Positions 33,982 to 42,289 of a DNA stretch of 64,000 nt are shown in pieces. Under the pieces are notes generated by a model. It did no database searches, was not told where the DNA came from, and worked only from the letters and a program-made list of their open reading frames with translations. The stretch lies in NCBI GenBank assembly GCA_900540235.1, contig UQEY01000003.1, positions 39,140-103,139 on the forward strand, written 5' to 3'. The stretch is from an uncultured Eubacteriales bacterium. GTDB taxonomy: Bacteria; Bacillota; Clostridia; Oscillospirales; Acutalibacteraceae. Each line of letters begins with the position of its first letter. The stretch's first letter is position 1. The translations under genes were made by a program, and so were the position numbers.

Positions 33982-36498
33982 TTGAAACAATTTGATGTAA
34001 CGGGAATGAGTTGTGCCGCTTGCAGCAGCAGAGTTGAAAAAGCTGTAAGCGCAGTTGACGGCGTAAGCAGTTGCGCTGTTAATTTGCTCACAAATTCAAT
34101 GACGGTTGAGGGAGCGGCAAGCGAAAACGATATTATTTCGGCGGTAGAAAAAGCCGGCTACAGCGCAAGCGTAAAAGGTCGGGAAAAGAAGGCTTCGTCT
34201 GATGCCGACAGTTTAAAAGATACCGAAACGCCTAAAATCAGAAACAGACTGATTTGGTCTGTCGTTTTCCTTACCCCGCTTATGTACATTTCTATGGGGC
34301 ATATGATGTGGGGCTGGAAATTGCCGAGTTTCTTTGACGGCAACCATATAGCAATGGGTCTTGCCGAACTTATTTTGACCGTAATAATTATGGTGATTAA
34401 CCAAAAATTCTTCATAAACGGCTTCAAAGGAATTATTCATAAAAGCCCTAATATGGACACTCTTGTGGCGCTCGGCTCGTTTGCTTCGTTTGCATACAGC
34501 ACGGTTGTACTCTTTTTAATGACAGACGCTCAGGTAAAGGGTGACGCCGACAGAGTTATGAGCCTTATGCACGAGTTCTATTTTGAATCGGCGGCAATGA
34601 TACTTACTCTTATCACCGTCGGCAAAATGCTTGAGGCATATTCAAAGGGAAAAACGACGGATGCACTCAAATCGCTTATGAACTTAGCGCCTAAAACCGC
34701 AACACTTATAAGGGATGAAAAGGAAGTTGAAGTGCCGATAGAAGAAGTTAATATAGGTGATATTTTTGCAGTAAAACCGGGCGAAAGCATACCGGTTGAC
34801 GGTGTGATTATCGACGGCGAAACGGCAGTTGACGAATCGGCGCTTACGGGCGAAAGTTTGCCGATAGATAAAATCGCAGGCGATAAAGTTTCAGGTGCAA
34901 CGATTAATCAGTCGGGGTATATTAAGTGCAAAGCTACAAGGGTCGGAGAGGATACAACCCTTTCGCAAATTATTAAAATGGTGAGCGACGCTTCGGCAAC
35001 AAAAGCGCCGATAGCAAAGATTGCCGATAAGGTTTCGGGCGTGTTTGTGCCGGCTGTTATCACTGTTTCGCTTATCACTCTCGCCCTTTGGCTTCTTGTG
35101 GGCAAAGATTTTGGCTATGTGCTTGCCCGTGCAATTTCGGTTCTCGTAATCAGTTGCCCTTGCGCACTCGGTCTTGCAACTCCGGTTGCTGTAATGGTCG
35201 GCAGCGGTAAGGGTGCAAAATCGGGTATTCTTTTCAAAACCGCAACTTCGCTTGAAGAAACGGGAAGAATTCAAATAGTTGCGCTTGATAAAACGGGTAC
35301 AATCACAAAAGGCGAGCCGAAAGTTACCGATGTTATCGCAGGTCAAACGGACGAAAAAACGCTCCTTACCCTTGCTTATTCGTTAGAGCAAAAAAGCGAG
35401 CATCCGCTTGCAAAGGCTGTTTGCGAATACGGCGAGAAAAACGGCTTAAATCTTATTTCTTCAACCGAATTTAAAGCTATTGCAGGTAACGGACTCAGTG
35501 CAAAAATTGACGGCAGAAAAGTTTTCGGCGGCAGTTTAAAATTTATTTCAAGCTTTGTTGATGTCGAAAGTGAAATGAAGCAAAAGGCAAAAGAACTCAG
35601 CGAGAACGGCAAAACTCCGCTCCTTTTTGCGAGTGATAATAAGTTTCTCGGTATTATCGCAGTTGCCGATGTTATTAAAGAGGACAGCCCAAAGGCGATA
35701 AAAGAACTTCAAAATATGGGTATCCGTGTTGTTATGCTCACGGGCGATAATGAAAAGACCGCAGGCGCAATCGCAAAGCAGGTCGGTGTTGATGCAGTTG
35801 TGAGCGATGTTTTGCCTGACGGTAAGGAAAAAGTTATTAAAGAGCTTATGAAGTGCGGCAAAGTTGCAATGGTAGGCGACGGAATTAACGATGCACCGGC
35901 GCTTACCCGTGCCGATGTAGGTATCGCTATCGGCGCAGGTACGGATGTTGCGGTTGACGCAGGTGATATTGTGCTTATGAACAGTAAGCTTACGGATGTT
36001 TCTTCTGCTATTCGCCTCAGCCGCAAAACCCTTACAAATATTTATGAAAACCTGTTTTGGGCGTTTATTTATAACATTATCGGCATACCGCTTGCAGCAG
36101 GCGTTTGGATACCGATTTTCGGTTGGACGCTGAACCCGATGTTCGGTGCTGCGGCAATGAGTCTTTCAAGCTTTTGCGTTGTAACAAATGCGCTCAGGCT
36201 CAACCTTGTTAATGTTCATTCGCCAAAACACGATAAAAAGAAAAAAGCAGTTGATATCTGTCTTGATACAACTGCAAAAAATAAGGAGGAAAACAATATG
36301 ATTACAATTAAAGTAGAGGGTATGATGTGCCCGCACTGCGAAGCGACGGTTAATAAGGCACTTGAGGCTATAGACGGCGTTGAGTCGGCAAGCGCAAGCC
36401 ATGAAAAGGGCGAGGCAGTCGTTACCCTTTCAAAAGATGTTGACATTGCAGTTTTAGAATCTGCTATCACCGACGCAGGATATAAGGTTGTTAAATAA
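33982..36498 (+). CDS. copA: Copper-exporting P1B-type ATPase with fused C-terminal CopZ-like domain
   Basis: Exports Cu(I). The TTG at 33982 is preferred (AGGTGA four bases upstream); a GTG at 33973 overlaps that site. N-terminal HMA domain with GMSCAACSS (Cys11, Cys14), membrane helices, SALTGESLP, the CPCALGLATP copper site (about residue 391), phosphorylation motif DKTGTITKG (about 435) and GDGINDAPAL (about 631). After the last helix a Lys-rich linker leads straight into a second HMA domain (last 66 residues, GMMCPHCEA). The linker codons for KNKEENN contain a full Shine-Dalgarno sequence and the HMA begins with ATG, so this looks like a copA-copZ pair whose copA stop has been lost. Confidence 0.93.
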   Translation: MKQFDVTGMSCAACSSRVEKAVSAVDGVSSCAVNLLTNSMTVEGAASENDIISAVEKAGYSASVKGREKKASSDADSLKDTETPKIRNRLIWSVVFLTPLMYISMGHMMWGWKLPSFFDGNHIAMGLAELILTVIIMVINQKFFINGFKGIIHKSPNMDTLVALGSFASFAYSTVVLFLMTDAQVKGDADRVMSLMHEFYFESAAMILTLITVGKMLEAYSKGKTTDALKSLMNLAPKTATLIRDEKEVEVPIEEVNIGDIFAVKPGESIPVDGVIIDGETAVDESALTGESLPIDKIAGDKVSGATINQSGYIKCKATRVGEDTTLSQIIKMVSDASATKAPIAKIADKVSGVFVPAVITVSLITLALWLLVGKDFGYVLARAISVLVISCPCALGLATPVAVMVGSGKGAKSGILFKTATSLEETGRIQIVALDKTGTITKGEPKVTDVIAGQTDEKTLLTLAYSLEQKSEHPLAKAVCEYGEKNGLNLISSTEFKAIAGNGLSAKIDGRKVFGGSLKFISSFVDVESEMKQKAKELSENGKTPLLFASDNKFLGIIAVADVIKEDSPKAIKELQNMGIRVVMLTGDNEKTAGAIAKQVGVDAVVSDVLPDGKEKVIKELMKCGKVAMVGDGINDAPALTRADVGIAIGAGTDVAVDAGDIVLMNSKLTDVSSAIRLSRKTLTNIYENLFWAFIYNIIGIPLAAGVWIPIFGWTLNPMFGAAAMSLSSFCVVTNALRLNLVNVHSPKHDKKKKAVDICLDTTAKNKEENNMITIKVEGMMCPHCEATVNKALEAIDGVESASASHEKGEAVVTLSKDVDIAVLESAITDAGYKVVK
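36283..36498 (+). other. copZ: Internal ribosome binding site and in-frame copZ start within copA
   Basis: AAGGAGG (36283-36289) lies eight bases before ATG 36298, in the copA frame. Translation from here would give a free 66-residue HMA protein with GMMCPHCEATV, the size and sequence type of the copper chaperone CopZ. Both a fused and a free product are therefore possible from one mRNA. A sequencing error removing a stop cannot be excluded. Confidence 0.75.
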
Positions 36499-36519
36499 AA
36501 CGGTATTCTAAAGAATAAC

Positions 36520-36539
36520 GGGCGGATAATATCCGCCTC
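36520..36539. repeat. Short GGGCGGATAATATCCGCC palindrome
   Basis: A perfect GGCGGAT/ATCCGCC hairpin after the copA stop, of the GGGCG hairpin family but without the leading GTAG. Confidence 0.5.
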
Positions 36540-36597
36540 AGACTGTCGATAAAGTGGCTAAACCGTGCCGTGTTTTAAAAATTCAGTAGGACTATTC

Positions 36598-36622
36598 GTA
36601 GGGCAGGGGCTTGCTCCTGCCG
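36598..36622. repeat. GTAGGGCAG hairpin repeat
   Basis: GTAGGGCAGGGGCTTGCTCC + TGCCG. The stem GGCAGGGGC/GCTCCTGCC pairs with one mismatch. It is related to the copies at 4811 and 5851. Confidence 0.6.
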
Positions 36623-36648
36623 AAAATATTCTAATAAATTACAATTTG

Positions 36649-36683
36649 AAAAATGGCTTGAACATCGAGTTCAAGCCATTTTT
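36649..36683. terminator. Strong bidirectional hairpin terminator
   Basis: Perfect 15-bp stem AAAAATGGCTTGAAC (36649-36663) / GTTCAAGCCATTTTT (36669-36683) with a 5-nt loop. It lies 150 bases after copA. The rest of the 311-bp gap (36499-36809) contains only hairpin repeats. Confidence 0.8.
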
Positions 36684-36704
36684 GGCACTTTTTGTCTTTT
36701 GCTC

Positions 36705-36730
36705 GGGGGCAGTACCATCGTACAGCTCCC
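36705..36730. repeat. Palindromic repeat GGGGCAGTACCATCGTACAGC
   Basis: GGGGGCAGTAC-CATC-GTACAGCTCCC forms an imperfect hairpin. A second copy of the 20-base core GGGGCAGTACCATCGTACAG lies at 45902-45921; both are in noncoding gaps. Confidence 0.6.
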
Positions 36731-36809
36731 ACTCGCAAAATACAAAATTTATCTCACTTTCTCAACATTCTCCAGCGTGTAGAAAAAATTATTATTAAGA
36801 GGTATCATA

Positions 36810-37307
36810 ATGGAAAAAATAAATGAACTTAAAAAAGCTATGATTGAATATTTTTGCGGTGATGCCAAAAGAATTCAGCATTTTATAAAGGTACATTCTT
36901 TTTCAAAATTAATAGGCGAGGGTGAAAGTTTAGATGAACATACAATGTTTATTTTGGAATCTTCTGCGCTCGTTCACGATATTGGTATAAAAATTTCCGA
37001 GGAAAAATACGGTGATTCAAACGGCAAGCATCAGGAACTCGAAGGTCCTGCCGAAGCTGAAAAAGTGCTGAAAAAACTCAATTATGACAATGAGGATATC
37101 AGCCGTATTTGTTATCTTGTTTCTCATCATCACACATATGATAATATTGACGCAGTTGACCTTCAAATACTTATTGAAGCTGATTTTCTTGTAAATCTCT
37201 TTGAGGATAGTGCATCATATTCGGCAATTAATACAGCATATAGCAAAATTTTCAAAACGGATACCGGCAAATATTTGTGCAAAGTAATGTATAATTTGGA
37301 AAGTTGA
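36810..37307 (+). CDS. HD-domain phosphohydrolase
   Basis: 165 residues with the HD superfamily metal motif: an early His (RIQHFIKVHSF), LVHDIGIKISEE (His-Asp, about residues 56-60) and a later SHHHTYDNI plus an Asp in IEADFLVN. Such proteins hydrolyse nucleotides or phosphate esters; the substrate cannot be told from sequence. The start follows AGAGGTAT. It appears monocistronic, ending before the ABC transporter promoter. Confidence 0.8.
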   Translation: MEKINELKKAMIEYFCGDAKRIQHFIKVHSFSKLIGEGESLDEHTMFILESSALVHDIGIKISEEKYGDSNGKHQELEGPAEAEKVLKKLNYDNEDISRICYLVSHHHTYDNIDAVDLQILIEADFLVNLFEDSASYSAINTAYSKIFKTDTGKYLCKVMYNLES

Positions 37308-37315
37308 AAAAACAC

Positions 37316-37344
37316 TTGATTTTTTATTTTCTCTTTGATATAAT
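37316..37344 (+). promoter_or_regulatory. SigA-type promoter of the amino-acid ABC transporter
   Basis: TTGATT (37316-37321), 17-bp spacer, TATAAT (37339-37344). The ~70-base leader has a short AGCG...CGCT stem but no recognised riboswitch. Confidence 0.75.
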
Positions 37345-37421
37345 TAAATCATCAATTTAGCGTGGCAAAGCGCTAATGTGAAAAATCACGAAAGTGAAAG
37401 ACAAGAAAGTAGGAAATAATG

Positions 37422-38264
37422 ATGAAGAAATTATTATCGGTTCTTTTGGCAATCGCAATGGTTGCTTGCGTAGTTGCAGGTTTTGCAGGTTGCTCAAAAT
37501 CAAACGGTGGTGACGCTGAGTCATCAAGTTCGTCAAGCGAATCAACTTCGGCTAAGACTGTAGCTGACCTTGACAAGGTTAAGGACGCTAACAAACTTGT
37601 TATCGGTATCACTGATTATGAACCTATCGATTATAAGGATAAGGACGGCAAATGGATTGGCTTTGATGCTGACCTTGCAAGAGCCGTTGCTGAAAAGATG
37701 GGCATTGATGTTGAATTTGTTGTTATCGACTGGGAACGCAAGTTTATCGAGCTCAACTCAGGTACAATCGACTGTGTTTGGAACGGTATGACAGTTTCCG
37801 ATTCAGTTAAAACAAACTGCGACATTTCAGTTGCTTATGCAGGTAACAGCCAGGTTGTTGTTATGAAAGAAGATGCTCTTTCAAAGTATGCCGATGCCGA
37901 CGCTATCAAGGCTGCCGATTTAACAATCGCAGTTGAAAAGGGTTCAGCAGGCGAAACAGAAGCTAAAAAGCTTTCAAGCAATGTTGTTTCTCTCTCTGCT
38001 CAATCAGATGCACTTAAAGAAGTTAAGGCAGGCACAGCAGATGCTTGTATCATTGACTCAACAATGGCTAACTCAATGACTAAGGACGGCACCGATTTTG
38101 CAAATCTCGGTTATTCTGTTTCTCTTACTACAGAGGAATATGCAGTCGGTTTCAGAAAGGGTTCAGACCTTACTGCTGAAGTTAACAGACTTCTTGCAGA
38201 GCTTAAAGAAGACGGCACAATGGATAAGCTTTCAGCTAAGTACGGTGTTGACCTTGCTAAGTAA
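37422..38264 (+). CDS. Polar amino-acid ABC transporter, substrate-binding lipoprotein
   Basis: 280 residues. The ATG at 37422 is seven bases from AGGA; an ATG one codon earlier is equally in frame. A lipoprotein signal ends in GFAGC (Cys24), followed by a Ser/Glu-rich tether and an SBP family 3 domain (LVIGITDYEPIDY, GFDADLARAVAEKMGI, DCVWNGMTVS, VEKGSAGE, AVGFRKGSDL). It binds an amino acid outside the membrane for the permease and ATPase encoded next. The family fits His, Gln, Glu or Cys/cystine; the exact ligand cannot be read. Confidence 0.9.
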   Translation: MKKLLSVLLAIAMVACVVAGFAGCSKSNGGDAESSSSSSESTSAKTVADLDKVKDANKLVIGITDYEPIDYKDKDGKWIGFDADLARAVAEKMGIDVEFVVIDWERKFIELNSGTIDCVWNGMTVSDSVKTNCDISVAYAGNSQVVVMKEDALSKYADADAIKAADLTIAVEKGSAGETEAKKLSSNVVSLSAQSDALKEVKAGTADACIIDSTMANSMTKDGTDFANLGYSVSLTTEEYAVGFRKGSDLTAEVNRLLAELKEDGTMDKLSAKYGVDLAK

Positions 38265-38291
38265 TTTGGCTTAAAACATTATATATTTATC

Positions 38292-38322
38292 AGGCAGAGA
38301 GCGTATTTTGCGTTCTCTGCCT
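38292..38322 (+). terminator. Intercistronic hairpin between binding protein and permease
   Basis: AGGCAGAGAGCG (38292-38303) / CGTTCTCTGCCT (38311-38322), a 12-bp stem with one G-T pair, without a following T run. Its position suits an attenuator or 3' stabiliser that keeps binding-protein mRNA in excess over permease. Confidence 0.65.
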
Positions 38323-38373
38323 AATTTGCTGAATAGACGGCTTCTTTTTTAATGATTATTGGAGGAAATATGT

Positions 38374-39030
38374 ATGGGAACATCTTTTTTGGATATAACC
38401 CTTGAGCTTCTGAAAGGTTTTTGGGTAAACTTCAAACTTTTCGGAATTACTCTTGTTTGTGCTTTGCCGCTCGGACTTATATTAAGCTTTGGCTCAATGT
38501 CTAAGTTTAAACCGCTTAAAGCGCTTGTTAAAGTGCTTGTTTGGATAATCAGAGGTACACCTCTTATGCTTCAAATTATAATCGTTTTCTACGGTCCCGG
38601 TCTTTTATTTAATATGTCGGTCGGCAATGATTATCGTTTTAAAGCTGCGGTTATCGCTTTCATTATTAACTATTCTTGCTATTTTTCGGAAATTTTCCGA
38701 GGCGGTATTGAAAGCATACCAAAGGGTCAGCGTGAAGCGGGTCTTGTTTTAGGTATGACAAAATCGCAAATCTTTTTTAAAGTTATTCTTTTGCAGGTAA
38801 TTAAAAATATCGTGCCTCCTATGAGTAATGAAATTATCACCCTGGTTAAGGATACTTCTCTTGCAAGAACTATTGCAATTATTGAAGTTATCCGTGTTGG
38901 CGAGGACTATATCACCGCCGCAGGGTTGTTCTGGCCGCTGTTTTATACAGGTGCTTTCTATCTCGTATTTTGCGGTATTCTTACTGTTCTTTTCGGCAAA
39001 ATTGAAAAGAAACTCAGCTATTTCGGTTAA
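38374..39030 (+). CDS. Amino-acid ABC transporter permease (HisMQ family)
   Basis: A 218-residue membrane protein with about five hydrophobic helices. The ATG at 38374 is eight bases after GGAGG. The TM coupling motif YFSEIFRGGIESIPKGQREAGLVLGM (EAA loop) is intact and contacts the ATPase. The WIIRGTPLMLQIIIVF stretch is typical of polar amino-acid permeases. As only one permease gene is present, it should act as a homodimer. Confidence 0.92.
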   Translation: MGTSFLDITLELLKGFWVNFKLFGITLVCALPLGLILSFGSMSKFKPLKALVKVLVWIIRGTPLMLQIIIVFYGPGLLFNMSVGNDYRFKAAVIAFIINYSCYFSEIFRGGIESIPKGQREAGLVLGMTKSQIFFKVILLQVIKNIVPPMSNEIITLVKDTSLARTIAIIEVIRVGEDYITAAGLFWPLFYTGAFYLVFCGILTVLFGKIEKKLSYFG

Positions 39031-39042
39031 GGAGGTTTAATT

Positions 39043-39792
39043 ATGGCATTTTTAGAAGTAGAAAATATCAAAAAAAGCTTTGGCAAAAATGAAATATTAA
39101 AAGGCATCAGCTTTGACCTCCAAAAGGGTGAGGTACTCTCAATTATCGGTTCTTCCGGCTCGGGAAAAACTACGCTTCTTCGCTGTATCAATTTTCTTGA
39201 ATTTGCCGAAGAAGGTATTATTAATGTAAACGGCGAAACTATTTATAACGCTCAAACCGATAAGAAACTTAAAGAAAATCAGCTTCGTAAAAAAAGGCTT
39301 CATTTCGGTCTTGTGTTCCAAGATTTCAACCTTTTTCCTCAGTATAATGTGATTCAAAATCTTACTTTAGCGCCGCTTCAACTTAAAATGGGCACTAAGG
39401 ATGAACTTGAAAAACAAGCTATGGAAATTATTAAAAAAGTCGGCTTGGAGGATAGGATTACCCATTATCCTTCTCAGCTTTCCGGCGGTCAAAAACAGCG
39501 TGTCGCCATTGCCCGTGCCCTTATGTTAAATCCCGATGTTCTTTGTTTTGACGAGCCCACTTCTGCTCTTGACCCGGAACTTACGGGTGAAGTTCTTAAA
39601 GTAATCAAGAGTCTTAAAACCGGCAACAGCACTATGATTGTTGTTACTCACGAAATGGAATTTGCAAAAAATGTTTCCGATAAGGTTATTTTTATGGCAA
39701 ACGGCGTTATTGAAGAATGCGGCGAACCTAAGCAACTTTTTGAAAACCCTAAGAGCGATAAACTCAAAGCATTTTTGAGTAATTCTCTTTAA
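39043..39792 (+). CDS. Amino-acid ABC transporter ATP-binding protein
   Basis: 249 residues with Walker A GSSGSGKTTLLRC (about residues 36-48), Q-loop VFQDFNLF, signature LSGGQKQRVAIARAL, Walker B VLCFDEPTSALDPE and the H-loop VVTHEME, all intact. It is the GlnQ/HisP-type cytoplasmic motor of the preceding permease. It starts 13 bases after the permease stop with AAGGAGG. Confidence 0.95.
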   Translation: MAFLEVENIKKSFGKNEILKGISFDLQKGEVLSIIGSSGSGKTTLLRCINFLEFAEEGIINVNGETIYNAQTDKKLKENQLRKKRLHFGLVFQDFNLFPQYNVIQNLTLAPLQLKMGTKDELEKQAMEIIKKVGLEDRITHYPSQLSGGQKQRVAIARALMLNPDVLCFDEPTSALDPELTGEVLKVIKSLKTGNSTMIVVTHEMEFAKNVSDKVIFMANGVIEECGEPKQLFENPKSDKLKAFLSNSL

Positions 39793-39839
39793 TGTTTGTT
39801 ACAATATAACTACAAATGTACTAAAACTTGTTAAATTTA

Positions 39840-39868
39840 TTGACTAAAATGTATAAATATGGTTTAAT
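39840..39868 (+). promoter_or_regulatory. Promoter of the first M28 peptidase gene
   Basis: TTGACT (39840-39845), 17-bp spacer, TTTAAT (39863-39868). A TAATAT two bases on is an alternative -10. Confidence 0.6.
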
Positions 39869-39916
39869 ATAACTATATTACTTTGCGTAATGTAAAGCTA
39901 TACAGGAGGAATTAGG

Positions 39917-41155
39917 ATGGATTTAAAAAACATTATTGACAAAAAGGGAGAGTATGCCGACTATATGCTCGACGAAATTACACATATCTGTAAGGATATG
40001 GATAAGCGTGACCCGGGTTCCGAGGGTGAAAAGCAGGCGTGCGAGTATATGGCTGATGTGCTTAAAAATGATTGTGGCTGTGAAAGGGCAGATGTAGAGA
40101 GCTTTAAGGAAAATCCCGGTTCTTTCTTCGGCTGGATATATTTTACTATCACTTTCGTTCTTGCGGCTGTTGTTCTTTTCTTCTTCAGTCCGATTATTTC
40201 AGCCGTGCTTATTGTAGCCGGTCTTGCAATCGTTCTTTTGGAATTTGGTTTTTATAAAAAATGTGTTGACAGATTTTTCCCTGAAAAAACAGGTCACAAT
40301 GTAACCGCAATTAAAAAATGCTCAGGTGAAGTTAAGCGCCGCATTTTCTTCAACGGTCACCCTGACGCTGCTTGGGAATGGCCTGTAAACTACGCTCTCG
40401 GCGGTGTCGGCTTTGAAGGTCACGCCATCATCTGCGGTGTCGGCGCTGTTTATTATCTTGTTATTTCTATCATTGCAACTGTTAAATACGGTGCATTCGG
40501 TATGATACCTCACGATGTTAATCTTTTCAAAATGGCTCTTTGGGGTCTTATCTTCGTTCCTTTTCTTATCGGTCTTTATTGGATGTGGAATGAAAAAAGA
40601 GTTGTTGATGGCGCTAACGATAACCTTTCGGGTTGTTATATGGGTATCGCTGTTCTTAAAGCACTCCACGACCAGGGTATCACTCTTGAAAATACAGAAG
40701 TAGGCGTTATTCTTTCAGGCAGTGAGGAAGCAGGTCTTCGTGGTTCAAAGGCTTGGTGTGAAGCTCATAAGGGCGAGTTTGACGATGTTCCTACTATCAT
40801 TCTTTCTTATGACACAATTCACGACCCTAAATATCTTATGACAAACTATCGTGACCTTAACGGTACTGTTAAGGTTGATAAGGCAGTTTCCGACCTCTTT
40901 ATGGAATCTGCGGCAGACCTCAACATCCCTTGCAAAAAGGGTTGGGTTCCTCCTCTCGGCGGTGCTACCGATTCAGCCGCTTTCGCTCAGGCAGGCTTCC
41001 GTGCAACAGGTGTAACCGGTCTTAACCATAAGCTTGAAGATTATTATCATACAAGAAGAGATACATACGATAATATGAACCTCCAGGGTCTTGCCGATTG
41101 CTTCGCTATCAGCGTTAAAGCTCTTGAAAAATTCGATAACGGTAAGGAAGTTTAA
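39917..41155 (+). CDS. Membrane-embedded M28-family metallopeptidase, copy 1
   Basis: 412 residues. Zinc-site motifs of M28 aminopeptidases are present: NGHPDAAWEW (about residue 145), GANDNLSGCYMG (about 234), SGSEEAGLRGSKAW (about 271) and a C-terminal GLNHKLEDYYHTRRDT His. Two pairs of hydrophobic helices interrupt the domain, at about 75-115 (before the first ligand) and 165-220 (between first and second ligands). No N-terminal signal peptide. Inferred: a multi-pass membrane aminopeptidase; which side the active site faces is unknown. A homologue with the same insertions is at 53336-54613. It follows an amino-acid ABC transporter but has its own promoter. Confidence 0.85.
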   Translation: MDLKNIIDKKGEYADYMLDEITHICKDMDKRDPGSEGEKQACEYMADVLKNDCGCERADVESFKENPGSFFGWIYFTITFVLAAVVLFFFSPIISAVLIVAGLAIVLLEFGFYKKCVDRFFPEKTGHNVTAIKKCSGEVKRRIFFNGHPDAAWEWPVNYALGGVGFEGHAIICGVGAVYYLVISIIATVKYGAFGMIPHDVNLFKMALWGLIFVPFLIGLYWMWNEKRVVDGANDNLSGCYMGIAVLKALHDQGITLENTEVGVILSGSEEAGLRGSKAWCEAHKGEFDDVPTIILSYDTIHDPKYLMTNYRDLNGTVKVDKAVSDLFMESAADLNIPCKKGWVPPLGGATDSAAFAQAGFRATGVTGLNHKLEDYYHTRRDTYDNMNLQGLADCFAISVKALEKFDNGKEV

Positions 41156-41183
41156 GTTTTTTATCAAGAATTTTTATCTAAAT

Positions 41184-41226
41184 AATAAAGACACTATGAA
41201 ATTCAACATTCATAGTGTCTTTATTT
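41184..41226. terminator. Very long perfect hairpin terminator
   Basis: 17-bp stem AATAAAGACACTATGAA (41184-41200) / TTCATAGTGTCTTTATT (41209-41225) with an 8-nt loop, 28 bases after the M28 gene. Confidence 0.9.
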
Positions 41227-41451
41227 TATTTCTTGCTCAATATCGCTGAAAATATCATCATTAAAAAAATCTTGAATACTAATGTTTCATCTGAAAATGC
41301 AACTTCAAAAAATACTTCTACTTCTAAAAGGACTTCAAAACCAAAGTCAGCGAAGTTTAAGAAAGTAAAAGGTTCAAAGAAAGCGATTTCTTTCACTTGG
41401 TCAGAAGAAAAGGAGAGCCGAGAGGTTCTCCTTTTGATATATGAATTATAA
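41215..41451 (+). pseudogene. Remnant of a BspA-like surface protein C-terminal domain
   Basis: The frame encodes a Ser/Thr/Lys-rich linker and then KFKKVKGSKKAISFTWSE, closely resembling KLKKATGSKKAITLTWAK in the Fn3-like domain of the gene at 28827. After the Trp codon the homology stops and the sequence jumps into the same terminator (AAAAGGAGAGCCGAGAGG...) that follows the intact gene. This fits a deletion removing the last ~70 codons and the upstream LRR part. The start lies in the terminator of the M28 gene, so it is unlikely to be expressed. Confidence 0.7.
41408..41435 (+). terminator. Orphan terminator copy behind the gene remnant
   Basis: AAAAGGAGAGCC / GGTTCTCCTTTT hairpin; the stem and loop are identical to those of the terminator at 30664. 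Confidence 0.75.
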
Positions 41452-41459
41452 TTTATATG

Positions 41460-42170
41460 CTAATTATTAATTTTTTTACCGTCAATGCTGATTGTTACAA
41501 TATGCCATGGCAGAAATTTACCGCTTTGCCTGATAGCTTTAGTTGCGGCATATTCAAGTCCGCCGCAGCAAGGCACTTCCATTCTTACAACAGTAACGCT
41601 TTTTATATTATTTTGACTGATTATTTCCGTCAGCTTTTCGCTATAGTCAATATCGTCAAGCTTAGGACAACCGATAAGCGTGATTTTGCCTTTCATAAAT
41701 TCACTGTGCATATTTGCATAAGCGTAAGCGGTGCAGTCGGCGGCAATGAGCAAATCGGCGTTGTCAAAATAAGGTGCGTTAACAGGCACAAGTTTAATTT
41801 GGCAAGGCCATTGACCAAGCTGAGAAATCATTGAAATATTTGCGCCGCTCTCTATATCTTCATGAGGTTTATTAAAAATATGCATTCTGCTTGACGGGCA
41901 ACCGCCAAATATTTTTTTGCCCTCGTTTTGCTTCTTTTTCATATTTGCTTCGACTGCTTCTTTGTCATATTCAAGCGCTTCTCTTTCAACGAAAGTTATA
42001 GCACCGGTAGGACACGCAGGCAAGCAGTCGCCAAGACCGTCGCAGTAATCATCCCTTAAAAGTTCAGCCTTGCCGTTTACCATACCTATTGCACCTTCGT
42101 GGCACGCATTTGCACAGGCACCGCAACCGTTGCACTTTTCTTTATCTATATGAATAATTCTTCTTATCAT
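41460..42170 (-). CDS. 4Fe-4S ferredoxin-domain protein
   Basis: 236 residues. Two N-terminal cluster motifs: CNGCGACANACHEG (CxxCxxCxxxC) and CDGLGDCLPACPTGAI, then a C-terminal domain with FGGCPSS, IGCPKLDD and VPCCGGLEYA cysteines that may bind a further cluster. The form is known in Clostridia, often near hybrid-cluster (hydroxylamine reductase) genes, although none is seen here. The start has AAGGAG 11 bases upstream. The promoter and a palindromic operator-like site directly upstream suggest repression control. Confidence 0.85.
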   Translation of the reverse strand: MIRRIIHIDKEKCNGCGACANACHEGAIGMVNGKAELLRDDYCDGLGDCLPACPTGAITFVEREALEYDKEAVEANMKKKQNEGKKIFGGCPSSRMHIFNKPHEDIESGANISMISQLGQWPCQIKLVPVNAPYFDNADLLIAADCTAYAYANMHSEFMKGKITLIGCPKLDDIDYSEKLTEIISQNNIKSVTVVRMEVPCCGGLEYAATKAIRQSGKFLPWHIVTISIDGKKINN

Positions 42171-42191
42171 TTGAAAAACTCCTTTTCGATT

Positions 42192-42208
42192 TCACACTCA
42201 GTGTGTGA
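42192..42208. promoter_or_regulatory. Palindromic operator-like site upstream of the ferredoxin gene
   Basis: TCACACTCAGTGTGTGA, with perfect TCACAC/GTGTGA arms and 5-bp centre, covering the expected transcription start of the minus-strand promoter. Crp/Fnr sites have the reverse arm order (TGTGA...TCACA), so this is not a simple Fnr box. Confidence 0.6.
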
Positions 42209-42212
42209 GCAA

Positions 42213-42241
42213 ATTATAGCAAATAAAAATTTGAATTTCAA
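42213..42241 (-). promoter_or_regulatory. Promoter of the ferredoxin gene
   Basis: On the minus strand TTGAAA (42241-42236), 17-bp spacer, TATAAT (42218-42213). Confidence 0.75.
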
Positions 42242-42289
42242 ATAAAAATCATAAATTATTCCAAAGCAATTTATACCATATTTTATAGT

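Noticed and set aside
36565..36798. Small open frame after copA
   Set aside because: It runs through a hairpin repeat, a terminator stem and another palindrome, with no binding site.
41457..41834. Plus-strand open frame opposite the ferredoxin-like gene
   Set aside because: The minus-strand product has clear 4Fe-4S motifs and its own promoter; the plus frame is its shadow.
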